From Lysobacterales bacterium (lineage in GTDB: Bacteria; Pseudomonadota; Gammaproteobacteria; Xanthomonadales; UBA2363): DNA of 64,000 nucleotides. Below are positions 28,421-37,948 of the stretch, one piece after another (position 1 is the first letter of the stretch; every line of letters starts with the position of its first letter). Below the pieces are notes generated by a model. The model saw only the letters and a list, made by a program, of their open reading frames with translations. It was not told the DNA's origin and made no database searches. The stretch spans positions 62,001 to 126,000 of the forward strand of contig JAHCAT010000010.1 in NCBI GenBank assembly GCA_019634735.1, written 5' to 3'. A program made the position numbers and the translations under genes.

Positions 28421-28426
28421 TATCAT
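28421..28426 (+). promoter_or_regulatory. Candidate -10 element for rpmI-rplT
   Basis: TATCAT lies after GATATTCCTGC and is followed by GCGCGG, the same arrangement as the tRNA-Val promoter. A 7-bp stem GGCCCGG/CCGGGCC directly downstream (28431-28449) would be in the leader RNA. No clear -35 was found. Because the MITE-like element separates infC from rpmI, a promoter here would let the ribosomal protein genes be transcribed independently. Confidence 0.4.
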
Positions 28427-28550
28427 GCGCGGCCCGGTTCGTCCGGGCCGCCCCCGCGTGGGGCATACAAGCAGGTCGAGGTCTCCACGAAGTGCGCCGC
28501 CATGGCGCCACCCCGGCCGGTAACGAAGAGCAGCTCACGGAGCCAACACC

Positions 28551-28748
28551 ATGCCAAAGATGAAGACCAACCGCGCGGCGGCCAAGCGCTTCCGCAAGAC
28601 CGCGTCCGGCAAGTTCAAGGCCGGCCATGCGTTCAAGAGCCACATCCTGACCAAGAAGTCGACCAAGCGTAAGCGCGGTCTGCGCGCGACCAACCACGTG
28701 CGTGCCGAGGACGCCGGTCGCGTCCAGCGCATGCTGCCGTACATCTGA
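28551..28748 (+). CDS. rpmI: 50S ribosomal protein L35
   Basis: The 65-residue basic protein [20 protein letters not shown]... is a full-length L35, ending in [16 protein letters not shown] precedes the ATG. It is 13 bp upstream of rplT, with which it is always paired. Confidence 0.98.
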   Translation: MPKMKTNRAAAKRFRKTASGKFKAGHAFKSHILTKKSTKRKRGLRATNHVRAEDAGRVQRMLPYI

Positions 28749-28761
28749 GGAGCGCTGAGCC

Positions 28762-30218
<1,457 letters not shown>

Positions 30219-30223
30219 GGAGC

Positions 30224-30396
30224 GGGGACCGGGGACCAGGGACCAGGGACCGGGGACCAGGGACCGGGGACCAGGGACCGGGGACCGGGGACCAGGGACC
30301 AGGGACCAGGGACCAGGGACTGGGAACTGGGACTGGGAACTGGGAACTGGGAACTGGGAACTGGGAACTGGGAACTGGGAACTGGGAACTGGGACT
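30224..30396 (+). repeat. Heptamer tandem array between pheS and pheT
   Basis: About 25 head-to-tail units cover 173 bp. The first 14 (30224-30321) are GGGGACC or AGGGACC, the last of them ending in T; the following units are GGGAACT, with two six-base GGGACT units at 30329-30334 and 30391-30396. The gradual change suggests growth by slippage or unequal exchange in two phases. Seven is not a multiple of three, so copy-number change would shift any frame running through it. pheS and pheT are normally adjacent. Confidence 0.95.
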
Positions 30397-30505
30397 GCCG
30401 GCCGGGAAACGGAGCGATGCAGCGATGACGGGCAGGATTGACAACGCGCGCCGGGTCTTGCGGACGGTGCGCCGGAAGGCGGGGCGGCTGGATCGGGGCT
30501 CTTCC

Positions 30506-30533
30506 GGTCCCCGGTCCCCGGTCCCCGGTCCCC
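30506..30533 (-). repeat. Four inverted copies of the heptamer
   Basis: GGTCCCC repeats four times in perfect tandem. It is the reverse complement of the GGGGACC unit at 30224-30300, so this stretch can pair with the upstream array to form a long imperfect hairpin with a loop of about 100-270 bases. The pheT start lies 35 bp downstream. Confidence 0.9.
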
Positions 30534-30567
30534 GTCTCGAGTCGGCCATCAAGGATGCTGGAACACC

Positions 30568-32940
30568 ATGAAGCTGAGCGAAAACTGGCTGCGCGAATGG
30601 GTCGATCCAGGGGTGGATCGCGAAACGCTGTGCACCCGGCTGGACATGATCGGGCTGGAGGTCGAGTCGGTCGAGACGCTGGGCGCAGGCCTCGACGGTG
30701 TTGTGGTGGCGCGCATCGTTTCGGCGGTGCCGCACCCGGATGCCGACCGCCTGCGTGTGTGCGAAGTCGATGCCGGCGACGCGCGCCTGCAGATCGTCTG
30801 CGGCGCCCCGAACGCGCGTGAGGGCCTGCTGGCGCCGCTGGCGCGCGTCGGTGCCCGTCTGCCGGGCGGCCTCGAGATCAAGGCGGCCAGCCTTCGCGGC
30901 GTGGAGTCGCAGGGCATGCTGTGCTCGGCACGCGAGCTGGGCATCGATGCCGACGCCGCCGGGCTCATGGAACTGCCGGCCGAAGCCGTCCCGGGCACGC
31001 CTCTGGCGACGCTGCTCGGCCTTCCCGACGCGGTCATCGAACTGGGCCTGACGCCCAACCGCGCCGACTGCCTGGGCATGCTCGGTCTGGCCGTGGACGT
31101 CGGCGCCGCGTTCGCGGTGCCGGTGTGCCGGCCGGCGATCGCCGACGTACCGGCGCAGGTCGCCAGCAGCCGGGCGGTGGCGCTGGCCTCGCCGGCCGCC
31201 TGTCCGCGCTACCTGGGCCGCGTGGTGGAGGGCGTCGATGCCTCGCGCAGCTCGCCGCCGTGGCTGGCCGAGCGGCTGCGCCGTGCCGGCATCCGGCCGA
31301 TCAATGCGGTGATCGACGTCACCGCCTACGTCATGCTGGAACTGGGCCAGCCGATGCACGCCTTCGACCAGGCCCATCTGCACGGCGATATCGTCGTGCG
31401 CCACGCGGCTGCGGGCGAGCGTCTGGTCCTGCTCGACGGCCGCGAGCTCGTGCTGGATCCGGACCTGCTGGTGATCGCCGACGCCCGCGCGCCGGTCGCC
31501 CTGGCCGGCATCATGGGCGGCATGGACAGCCGGGTCACCGAGACCACCCGCGACGTCTTCCTGGAGGCCGCGCATTTCGCGCCCGCCGCCATCATCGGCC
31601 GCGCCCGTCGCCTGGGCATGCACACCGATGCCTCGCACCGATTCGAGCGCGGCGTCGACCCGGCGCTGCCCCGTCTGGCGCTGGAACGCGCGACCGCCCT
31701 GCTGGTCGAGCTGGCCGGTGGCCGGCCGGGTCCGGTGGTCGAGGCCATGGATGCCGGCCACCTGCGCAGCCATACCCAGGTGCCATTGCGCCGCAGCCGC
31801 ATCGGCCGGCTGCTCGGCATCGAGGTCGCCGATGCCGAGGTCGAGCGCATCCTGGCCGCGCTGGACATGGCGGTCGAGCGCTGCGACGCCGGCTGGCGGG
31901 TGACCCCGCCGGGCAGGCGCTTCGATATCGCCATCGAGGAGGACCTGATCGAGGAGGTGGCGCGCATCCACGGCTACGACAACATCCCGGTGCGACCGCC
32001 CGGGGGCGAGCTTGCGCCCGCGCTGCCCAGCGAGGCCCAGCTGGCCGACAGCCTGCTCCGGCGCAGCCTGGCGGCCCGCGACTGGCAGGAGGCGATCACC
32101 TTCGCGTTCGTCGACCAGGCGCTGCTCGAGCGCTGGCAGCTTGCCGGCGATGCGCTGGCGCTGGGCAACCCGCTGTCCGCCGAGCTGGGCGTGATGCGCA
32201 CCTCGCTGTTGCCGGGACTGGTGCAGGCGCTGGCCCACAACCGCGCGCGCCAGGTCGACCGGGTCCGGTTGTTCGAGCTGGGCCGCCGTTTCCACGCCGC
32301 CGCCGGGGAACGCGACAGCCTGGCCATGGTCGCCTGCGGGCCGGCCCACACCGAACATTGGGCCGGCCGGGACCGTCGTGGCCACGATTTCCACGACCTC
32401 AAGGGCGAGCTGGAAGCGCTGATCGCCCTGGGCGGCGAGCCCGAGGTCTGGTCCTTCGCCGCCGACGCGTTGCCGGCCTGGTTGCACCCGGGCCGGGCCG
32501 CCACCGTGTCCCGCGACGGCCGGCCGGTGGGCTGGATCGGTGCGCTGCACCCGGCGCTGCTGCGGCGGCTCGACCTCGATCACGAGGTGATCGTGGCCGA
32601 GCTGGACCTGGATGCTCTTCGGGGCGCCCGCGTTCCGAAAGCGAGAGCTCTATCACGCTTTCCGTCGGTGCGCCGCGACATCGCGGTCAAGGTCGATGCC
32701 GGCATCCCCTACCAGGCCCTTGCGAGCGTCGCCCGGGAGGCCCTGGGCAGCCGGCTCGAGGACCTGGTCGTCTTCGACGAGTACCGGGGCGCCGGTTTGA
32801 GCGAAGACACAAAAAGTATCGCCATGGGCTTGATTTTGCGTGACCCTTCGCGCACCCTTACCGACGACGATGCCGACCGGGCAGTTGCCGCGGTGGTGCA
32901 CGGGCTGAACGCGCGTTTTGGCGCGGAACTCAGGGGCTAG
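30568..32940 (+). CDS. pheT: Phenylalanyl-tRNA synthetase beta subunit
   Basis: The 790-residue protein begins [21 protein letters not shown] and contains the tRNA-binding OB fold ([17 protein letters not shown]...[12 protein letters not shown]), the B3/B4 editing region ([36 protein letters not shown]), B5 domains, and the C-terminal ferredoxin-fold anticodon domain starting [18 protein letters not shown]. The length is normal (795 in E. coli). It is separated from pheS by the heptamer array. AAGGATG lies about 12 bases before the ATG, a weak site, so coupling to upstream translation may matter. ihfA follows 3 bp after the stop. Confidence 0.97.
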   Translation: MKLSENWLREWVDPGVDRETLCTRLDMIGLEVESVETLGAGLDGVVVARIVSAVPHPDADRLRVCEVDAGDARLQIVCGAPNAREGLLAPLARVGARLPGGLEIKAASLRGVESQGMLCSARELGIDADAAGLMELPAEAVPGTPLATLLGLPDAVIELGLTPNRADCLGMLGLAVDVGAAFAVPVCRPAIADVPAQVASSRAVALASPAACPRYLGRVVEGVDASRSSPPWLAERLRRAGIRPINAVIDVTAYVMLELGQPMHAFDQAHLHGDIVVRHAAAGERLVLLDGRELVLDPDLLVIADARAPVALAGIMGGMDSRVTETTRDVFLEAAHFAPAAIIGRARRLGMHTDASHRFERGVDPALPRLALERATALLVELAGGRPGPVVEAMDAGHLRSHTQVPLRRSRIGRLLGIEVADAEVERILAALDMAVERCDAGWRVTPPGRRFDIAIEEDLIEEVARIHGYDNIPVRPPGGELAPALPSEAQLADSLLRRSLAARDWQEAITFAFVDQALLERWQLAGDALALGNPLSAELGVMRTSLLPGLVQALAHNRARQVDRVRLFELGRRFHAAAGERDSLAMVACGPAHTEHWAGRDRRGHDFHDLKGELEALIALGGEPEVWSFAADALPAWLHPGRAATVSRDGRPVGWIGALHPALLRRLDLDHEVIVAELDLDALRGARVPKARALSRFPSVRRDIAVKVDAGIPYQALASVAREALGSRLEDLVVFDEYRGAGLSEDTKSIAMGLILRDPSRTLTDDDADRAVAAVVHGLNARFGAELRG

Positions 32941-32943
32941 GGG

Positions 32944-33249
32944 ATGACCACGCTGACCAAGGCCGAGATGGCCGAGCGGCTGTTCCAGGAAGTGGGGCTG
33001 AACAAGCGTGAGGCGAAGGAGTTCGTCGACGCCCTGTTCGAGACCCTGCGCGCGGCCCTGGAGCGCGGTGAGCAGGTCAAGCTCTCGGGTTTCGGCAATT
33101 TCGAGCTTCGCCAGAAGAACCAGCGTCCCGGTCGGAATCCGAAGACCGGCGAGGAAATCCCCATTTCGGCCCGGCGGGTGGTCACCTTCCGCCCGGGTCA
33201 GAAACTGCGCGCACGGGTGGAAACCTATGTTGGATCCGACCAGCAATGA
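32944..33249 (+). CDS. ihfA: Integration host factor alpha subunit
   Basis: The 101-residue protein [26 protein letters not shown]... is a full IHF-alpha with [29 protein letters not shown] (the DNA-inserting beta arm with the conserved Pro in RPGRNP). IHF bends DNA by more than 160 degrees and assists replication, recombination and promoter control. Its start is three bases after the pheT stop, and its last 23 bases overlap the MerR-like gene in another frame. This order (pheT-ihfA-merR-tRNA-Pro) is the Xanthomonadales one. Confidence 0.97.
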   Translation: MTTLTKAEMAERLFQEVGLNKREAKEFVDALFETLRAALERGEQVKLSGFGNFELRQKNQRPGRNPKTGEEIPISARRVVTFRPGQKLRARVETYVGSDQQ

Positions 33250-33583
33250 CGAGCTGCCGCCAATCCCGGCCAAGCGCTACTTCACCATCGGTGAAGTCAG
33301 CGAGCTGTGCGCGGTCAAGCCGCATGTGCTGCGTTACTGGGAAACCGAATTCGCCAGCCTGAAGCCGGTCAAGCGTCGCGGCAACCGGCGCTACTACCAG
33401 CGCCAGGACGTGCTGATGATCCGCCAGATCCGCTCCCTGCTGTACGAGGAGGGCTTCACCATCGGCGGCGCCCGCCAGCGTCTGGAAGGCGAACAGGGCC
33501 GCATGGAGAACTCCATCGTCCAGCAGCTCGCCCGCCAGCTCCGCCTGGAGCTCGAGGAAGTGCTGCAGATCCTGCGTCGCTGA
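33227..33583 (+). CDS. MerR-family transcriptional regulator
   Basis: The 118-residue protein has the MerR winged helix-turn-helix: [25 protein letters not shown], followed by [37 protein letters not shown], then a helix probably used for dimerisation. There is no C-terminal effector domain, as in the short MlrA/HspR-like regulators. The ATG at 33227 lies within the end of ihfA, giving an unusual 23-bp overlap; no other Met gives the complete DNA-binding domain. Its target is unknown. Confidence 0.9.
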   Translation: MLDPTSNDELPPIPAKRYFTIGEVSELCAVKPHVLRYWETEFASLKPVKRRGNRRYYQRQDVLMIRQIRSLLYEEGFTIGGARQRLEGEQGRMENSIVQQLARQLRLELEEVLQILRR

Positions 33584-33735
33584 TCGCCGCCGGTCTTGGG
33601 CCGGCCTCGGCCCGGCCCGGCACCGTGCGCCCGGGATGCACCGTGAAGGACATCGGCGCGGCTGGCGAACTTGCCCGCCCTGCGACGGTCCATCAGCCCT
33701 GGCGCTACCGCCACGATGCCAACGAGGTGCAGCCC

Positions 33736-34086
33736 ATGACCCAGTACCGATCCAGCGCAACCCCGCGGGCGAAGGCGCTCACGCTGATTGCCGTGGGCCT
33801 GGCACCGCTGGGCTGGGCGCAGGCCAGCAACCAACCCGCGACGCTCGCCGGACCGGGCCCGTTCGTGTTCGGCCAGGTCAACGAGCTGGTCGCCGACCAG
33901 TACATGCTGGACACCCGGACCGGCCGGCTGTGGCGTCTGGTCGACACCGCCGACGGCACCGGCAGCGTGCTGGAACCGGTGCCCTATGCGCTGCCGGACG
34001 GCAGCAGCCAGCCGCTGCCGCCCGATGCGCAGCCCGGATTGCCGGTTCCCGCCGATCTCGTGCCCGTGGTTCCGCCCGGGCGCTGA
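33736..34086 (+). CDS. Small secreted protein, unknown
   Basis: The 116-residue frame has a signal peptide (AKALTLIAVGLAPLGWAQA, cleavage probably after QA) and a mature part containing FVFGQVNELVADQYMLDTRTGRLWRLV, a short beta-type repeat like the blade of a propeller, followed by a Pro-rich tail ending PVVPPGR. The start ATG 33736 follows GAGGTGCAGCCC. No family is recognised. It lies between the MerR gene and tRNA-Pro. Confidence 0.6.
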   Translation: MTQYRSSATPRAKALTLIAVGLAPLGWAQASNQPATLAGPGPFVFGQVNELVADQYMLDTRTGRLWRLVDTADGTGSVLEPVPYALPDGSSQPLPPDAQPGLPVPADLVPVVPPGR

Positions 34087-34129
34087 TGCACGCGCGGCCG
34101 TCCTCACTCCGCGGCCGCGCGGAAATCGC

Positions 34130-34159
34130 GTGACCGCGGCGGGCGGGCTTTGCTAGACT
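34130..34159 (+). promoter_or_regulatory. Candidate promoter of tRNA-Pro
   Basis: GTGACC at 34130-34135 and TAGACT at 34154-34159 are 18 bp apart; TTGCGCG follows the -10. The tRNA begins 19 bp after the -10, so a short 5' leader would be processed by RNase P. Confidence 0.5.
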
Positions 34160-34178
34160 TGCGCGCTGATCGGAACGT

Positions 34179-34255
34179 CGGGGCGTAGCGCAGCCTGGTA
34201 GCGCACCACGCTGGGGGTGTGGTGGTCGCGAGTTCGAATCTCGCCGCCCCGACCA
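34179..34255 (+). tRNA. tRNA-Pro (anticodon GGG)
   Basis: The acceptor CGGGGCG pairs with CGCCCCG, with discriminator A and encoded CCA. The D arm GCGC-AGCCTGGTA-GCGC is standard for tRNA-Pro. The anticodon stem CCACG/TGTGG (one G-U pair) closes CTGGGGG, giving anticodon GGG. The T arm GCGAG-TTCGAAT-CTCGC is complete. The gene is 77 nt long with CCA. Confidence 0.97.
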
Positions 34256-34315
34256 TTTCCGTCAAAGCCATCGCCCGCCAGGCCAGGACCGCGCGGCAAC
34301 GCAGCGAGCACCGGC

Positions 34316-35272
34316 ATGAGCGTCGAGCACCGCCTGTACCCGGACATCGAGCCCTTCGACACCGGCTGGCTGCAGGTCTCGCCCCTCCATCGCATCCGTT
34401 ACGAACAGAGCGGCAACCCGCAGGGCAAGCCGGTGGTCGGCCTGCATGGCGGTCCGGGCGCGGGCGCCTCGCCGCGCATGCGCCGCTTCTTCGATCCCGC
34501 CCGTTACCGCATCGTGCTGTTCGACCAGCGCGGCTGCGGGCGTTCGACGCCGCACGCCGAACTGGCCGAGAACACCACCTGGCACCTGGTCGACGACATC
34601 GAGGCGCTGCGCAGCCACCTGGGCATCGAGCGCTGGCAGGTGTTCGGCGGCTCCTGGGGGTCGACCCTGGCGCTGGCCTATGCGCAGCGCCATCCTTCGC
34701 GCGTCACCGAACTGGTCCTGCGCGGCATCTTCATGCTGCGTCGTGCCGAACTCGAGTGGTTCTACCAGCGCGGCGCCGACGCGCTTTTCCCGGACGCCTG
34801 GGAGGACTATGTCGCCGCGATCCCCGAGGTCGAGCGTGGCGATCTGATGGGCGCCTACCACCGGCGCCTGACCGGACCCGACGCGGAGCAACGACTGGCC
34901 GCGGCGATCGCCTGGACCACCTGGGAAAGCCGCACCAGCTTCCTGCTGCCCGATCCCGTGCATGTCGCCGCCACCCAGGCCGACGCCTTCGCCCTGGCCT
35001 TCGCTCGCATCGAGAGCCACTACTTCGTCAACGGCGGCTTCTTCGAGACCGACGGCCAGCTGCTGCGCGACATCGACCGCATCCGCCACATCCCCGCCAC
35101 CATCGTGCAGGGCCGCTACGATGTGGTCTGCCCGATGCGCTCGGCCTGGGACCTGCACCGGGCCTGGCCGCAGGCCGAGCTGCGCATCGTCGACGATGCC
35201 GGCCACTCGGCGTTCGAGCCGGGTATCGCCGGCGCCCTGGTCGAGGCCACCGACCGCTACGCGCGCGCCTGA
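34316..35272 (+). CDS. pip: Proline iminopeptidase (alpha/beta hydrolase)
   Basis: The 318-residue protein is a full-length S33 peptidase that removes N-terminal proline. It shows GLHGGPGAGASPRM (oxyanion hole HGGPG), FDQRGCGRSTPH, the nucleophile elbow GGSWGS with Ser113, then the Asp in GRYDVVCP and the His in DAGHSAFEPG. The start ATG 34316 gives the usual MSVEHRLYPDIEPFDTGWLQV N terminus. It is expected in the cytoplasm. The gene is next to tRNA-Pro and not obviously part of an operon. Confidence 0.93.
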   Translation: MSVEHRLYPDIEPFDTGWLQVSPLHRIRYEQSGNPQGKPVVGLHGGPGAGASPRMRRFFDPARYRIVLFDQRGCGRSTPHAELAENTTWHLVDDIEALRSHLGIERWQVFGGSWGSTLALAYAQRHPSRVTELVLRGIFMLRRAELEWFYQRGADALFPDAWEDYVAAIPEVERGDLMGAYHRRLTGPDAEQRLAAAIAWTTWESRTSFLLPDPVHVAATQADAFALAFARIESHYFVNGGFFETDGQLLRDIDRIRHIPATIVQGRYDVVCPMRSAWDLHRAWPQAELRIVDDAGHSAFEPGIAGALVEATDRYARA

Positions 35273-35672
35273 CTGCGGGGCAGGGCGCTCGGTACGTCGC
35301 ACTCGGCTGGGTCCCGGCCGGGGCGGGGCGCCGCGAGCGCTCGGCAGCGTGGTGTTGTACCGCCTGCAGGCGGACAATCGACCGCGCGACCGGTCGCCCA
35401 ACCGGCCCCGTGCCGGAAGCGCACCTGCCCGGTGACCTGAAGCACTCGCCGAACGGCGATCCTGCCACTGGCGCATGACCCGGATGTCTGGTGACGGGAG
35501 GGTGCGAGGCCGTCGGGATCGTGCCGTCGTGCCGTCGTGCGGGCAGCGGACGATTGCGCGGCGATGGCCAGCCGGCACGTCGAGCGACCCCCCGGCAGCA
35601 GACCGTGCTGCGGCGCGAAGATCGGCGACCGGCGTGGCAGCCTCGTCGGACTTCCGGGTTAAGCTTGCGGCG
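35273..35672. other. Intergenic region without recognised content
   Basis: Four hundred bases lie between pip and the acyl-CoA dehydrogenase gene. I see no gene, no copy of the dispersed repeats and no convincing promoter. A CGCCTGCAGGCG palindrome sits at about 35361-35372. The acyl-CoA dehydrogenase frame is open back to 35475, but that part is Arg-rich and unlike the family. Confidence 0.5.
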
Positions 35673-36887
35673 ATGTCCACCCTGGATCCCATCCCCGCGT
35701 TTCCCCCCGTCCCCGACGGCTTCGCCGCGCGGCTGTCGCGCCTGCGCGAACTCGTCGATACGCAGCTGCTGCCGCTGGACCCGCTGCTGCTCGCCGGACA
35801 CCATGAGCAGTTGCTGTCGGAAATGGATGCGGTGCGTGCGCGCATGCGCGCGGAGGGTTTCTGGCTGCCACAGGTCCCGGTCGGGCACGGTGGCCAGGGC
35901 CTGGGGCTGTTCCTGCACGGGCTGGTCAGCGAGCAGCTCGGGCGCAGCCTGCTCGGCCACCTGGCCTGCAACTGCCAGGCGCCCGATGCCGGCAACATGG
36001 AGGTGCTGATCGAGCACGGCAGCGGCGAACAGCAGGCGCGCTTCCTGGCGCCGCTGCTGGCCGGCCGCGCGCGCAGCGCGTTCGCGATGACCGAGCCCGG
36101 CCAGGCCGGTTCCAATCCGCTGCTGCTGGAAGCCCGCGCGGTCGTCGACGGCGGCGACTACCTGATCGACGGGCACAAGTGGTTCACCACGGGCGCCGAT
36201 GGCGCCGCCTTCCTGATCGTCATGGCGGTGACCGACCCCGACGCGCCGCCGCATCGCGCCGCCAGCCAGATCCTGGTGCCCATGGACACGCCCGGCGTGC
36301 GCCTGCTGCGCAACATCCCGGTGATGGGCGAGACCGGCTGGGGACCGTTCTCGCATGGCGAGTTGCTGCTCGAAGGCGTGCGGGTCCCGGTCGGCAACCG
36401 CCTGGGCGCGGCGGGCGAGGGCTTCTCGATCGCCCAGCAGCGCCTGGGCCCGGGCCGTATCCACCATTGCATGCGCTGGCTTGGCATCTGCGCGCGCGCC
36501 TTCGAACTGATGCTGGACCGGGTGCGCCAGCGCGCACTGGCACCTGGCCGGGTGCTCGCCGACGAGGGCGTGGTGCAGGCCTGGCTGGCCGACAGCCGGG
36601 CCGAGATCGATGCCGCCCGCCTGCTGGTGCTGGCCACTGCCGCGCGGATCGACCGCGAGGGCCAGAAGGCGGCGCGCGATGCCGTGTCGATGATCAAGTT
36701 CCATGTCGCCGGCGTGCTGCAGCGGGTGCTCGACCGCGCCCTCCAGGTGCACGGCGCGCTCGGGATGAGCGACGACACCCCGCTGGCCTTCTGGTTCCGC
36801 CACGAACGCGCGGCGCGCATCTACGACGGTCCGGACGAGGTGCACCGGGCGGCGCTGGCGCGCCGCCTGGTCGCCGGCGCGCGGTGA
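35673..36887 (+). CDS. Acyl-CoA dehydrogenase, ACAD10/11-like
   Basis: The 404-residue flavoenzyme has the acyl-CoA dehydrogenase layout: helical N domain, central beta domain with FAMTEPGQAGSNPLL (FAD/substrate contact) and DGHKWFTTGADGA, and a C-terminal helical domain ending GALGMSDDTPLAFWFRHERAARIYDGPDEVHRAALARR. GPDEVH near the end is typical of ACAD10/11 relatives. It would oxidise an acyl-CoA to the 2-enoyl form, passing electrons to ETF. Its stop overlaps the start of an APH-domain kinase, the same pair of domains fused in animal ACAD10/11. AAGC-rich DNA precedes ATG 35673 and no strong ribosome site is seen. Confidence 0.9.
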   Translation: MSTLDPIPAFPPVPDGFAARLSRLRELVDTQLLPLDPLLLAGHHEQLLSEMDAVRARMRAEGFWLPQVPVGHGGQGLGLFLHGLVSEQLGRSLLGHLACNCQAPDAGNMEVLIEHGSGEQQARFLAPLLAGRARSAFAMTEPGQAGSNPLLLEARAVVDGGDYLIDGHKWFTTGADGAAFLIVMAVTDPDAPPHRAASQILVPMDTPGVRLLRNIPVMGETGWGPFSHGELLLEGVRVPVGNRLGAAGEGFSIAQQRLGPGRIHHCMRWLGICARAFELMLDRVRQRALAPGRVLADEGVVQAWLADSRAEIDAARLLVLATAARIDREGQKAARDAVSMIKFHVAGVLQRVLDRALQVHGALGMSDDTPLAFWFRHERAARIYDGPDEVHRAALARRLVAGAR

Positions 36888-37948
36888 GCGGCGAGGACCT
36901 CATCGCGGTCCGCAAGGACGAGCGCCTTGACGAGGCGGCCGTTGCGGCGTGGCTGCGCGGGCAGGGCCTGCTTGCAGCGGGCGAGACCCTGACGGTGCGG
37001 CAGTTCGCCGGCGGCAAGGCCAACCTGACCTACCTGCTGGAACTCGCGGGTCGGCCGCTGGTGCTGCGCCGCCCGCCGCTGGGCCCGGTCGCGCCCGGCG
37101 CCCACGACATGGTCCGTGAGTACCAGGTGCTGTCGCGCCTTCACACGGGGTTCGACAAGGCGCCCAGGGCACTGGCGCTGTGCACCGACCTCGATGCGCT
37201 GGGCGCGCCGTTCTTCGTGATGACGCATCGCCCTGGGATCGTGGTGCGCGAGCGCATGCCTGCAGCATTCGCTGACGACCCGCGCTCGCCGACGGCCATG
37301 GCGGACGCTTTGGTCGATACTCTGGCCGAGTTGCATGCGGTCGATCCGTCGGCGGTCGGCCTGGCCGACCTTGGCCAACCCGAGGGATTCATGGCGCGCC
37401 AGGTCGCCGGCTGGTACCGGCGCTGGCAGGCTGCGACCGATTCGCCTCTGCCGGCCATGGACTCGTTGCACGACTGGCTCGCCGCGCGGGTGCCGGCACC
37501 GCAGCGCGTCGCCCTGGTCCACAACGACTACAAGCTCGACAACGTGGTGCTGGCCGCCGACGACCCCGGCCGCGTGGTCGCCGTACTGGACTGGGACATG
37601 TGCACCCTGGGCGACCCGCTGTCCGACCTGGGCGCGCTGCTCACCTACTGGATCGGGCCGGACGACCCGGCGCCGTTCCGGGCCATGGCGACCATGCCGG
37701 TCGATCCCCGCTTTCCGGACCGCGCCGCCCTGGTCGCGCGCTATGCGCAGCGGACCGGCCTGGACCTGTCCGGCATCGCCTGGTACCACGTGCTCGGCCT
37801 GTTCCGGCTGGCGGTGATCCTGGCACAGATCCATGTCCGCTGGCGCCGCGGCCAGACCGCCGATCCGCGCTTCGCGCGGTTCGGCGAGTTCGCAGCGCTT
37901 GCCGCCGATTGGGCGCTGCGGGTGGCCGGAGCGCAGAGGCGGGCATGA
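36884..37948 (+). CDS. APH-family phosphotransferase, ACAD10/11 kinase-domain-like
   Basis: The 354-residue protein has the aminoglycoside/choline kinase fold: FAGGKANLTYLLELAGRPLVLRRPP (nucleotide loop and Lys-equivalent region), the catalytic loop VALVHNDYKLDNVVL and the metal-binding AVLDWDMCTLGDPLSDLGALL. In animal ACAD11 the related domain phosphorylates 4-hydroxyacyl-CoA so that the dehydrogenase can process it; this pair likely does the same with hydroxylated fatty acids. The GTG start at 36884 overlaps the dehydrogenase stop. The stop overlaps the next gene start at 37945, so a large glycosyltransferase gene may share the transcript. Confidence 0.9.
   Translation: MSGEDLIAVRKDERLDEAAVAAWLRGQGLLAAGETLTVRQFAGGKANLTYLLELAGRPLVLRRPPLGPVAPGAHDMVREYQVLSRLHTGFDKAPRALALCTDLDALGAPFFVMTHRPGIVVRERMPAAFADDPRSPTAMADALVDTLAELHAVDPSAVGLADLGQPEGFMARQVAGWYRRWQAATDSPLPAMDSLHDWLAARVPAPQRVALVHNDYKLDNVVLAADDPGRVVAVLDWDMCTLGDPLSDLGALLTYWIGPDDPAPFRAMATMPVDPRFPDRAALVARYAQRTGLDLSGIAWYHVLGLFRLAVILAQIHVRWRRGQTADPRFARFGEFAALAADWALRVAGAQRRA

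Noticed and set aside
30224..30396. The heptamer array considered as a CRISPR
   Set aside because: Units are 7 bp without spacers, and no cas gene is nearby.
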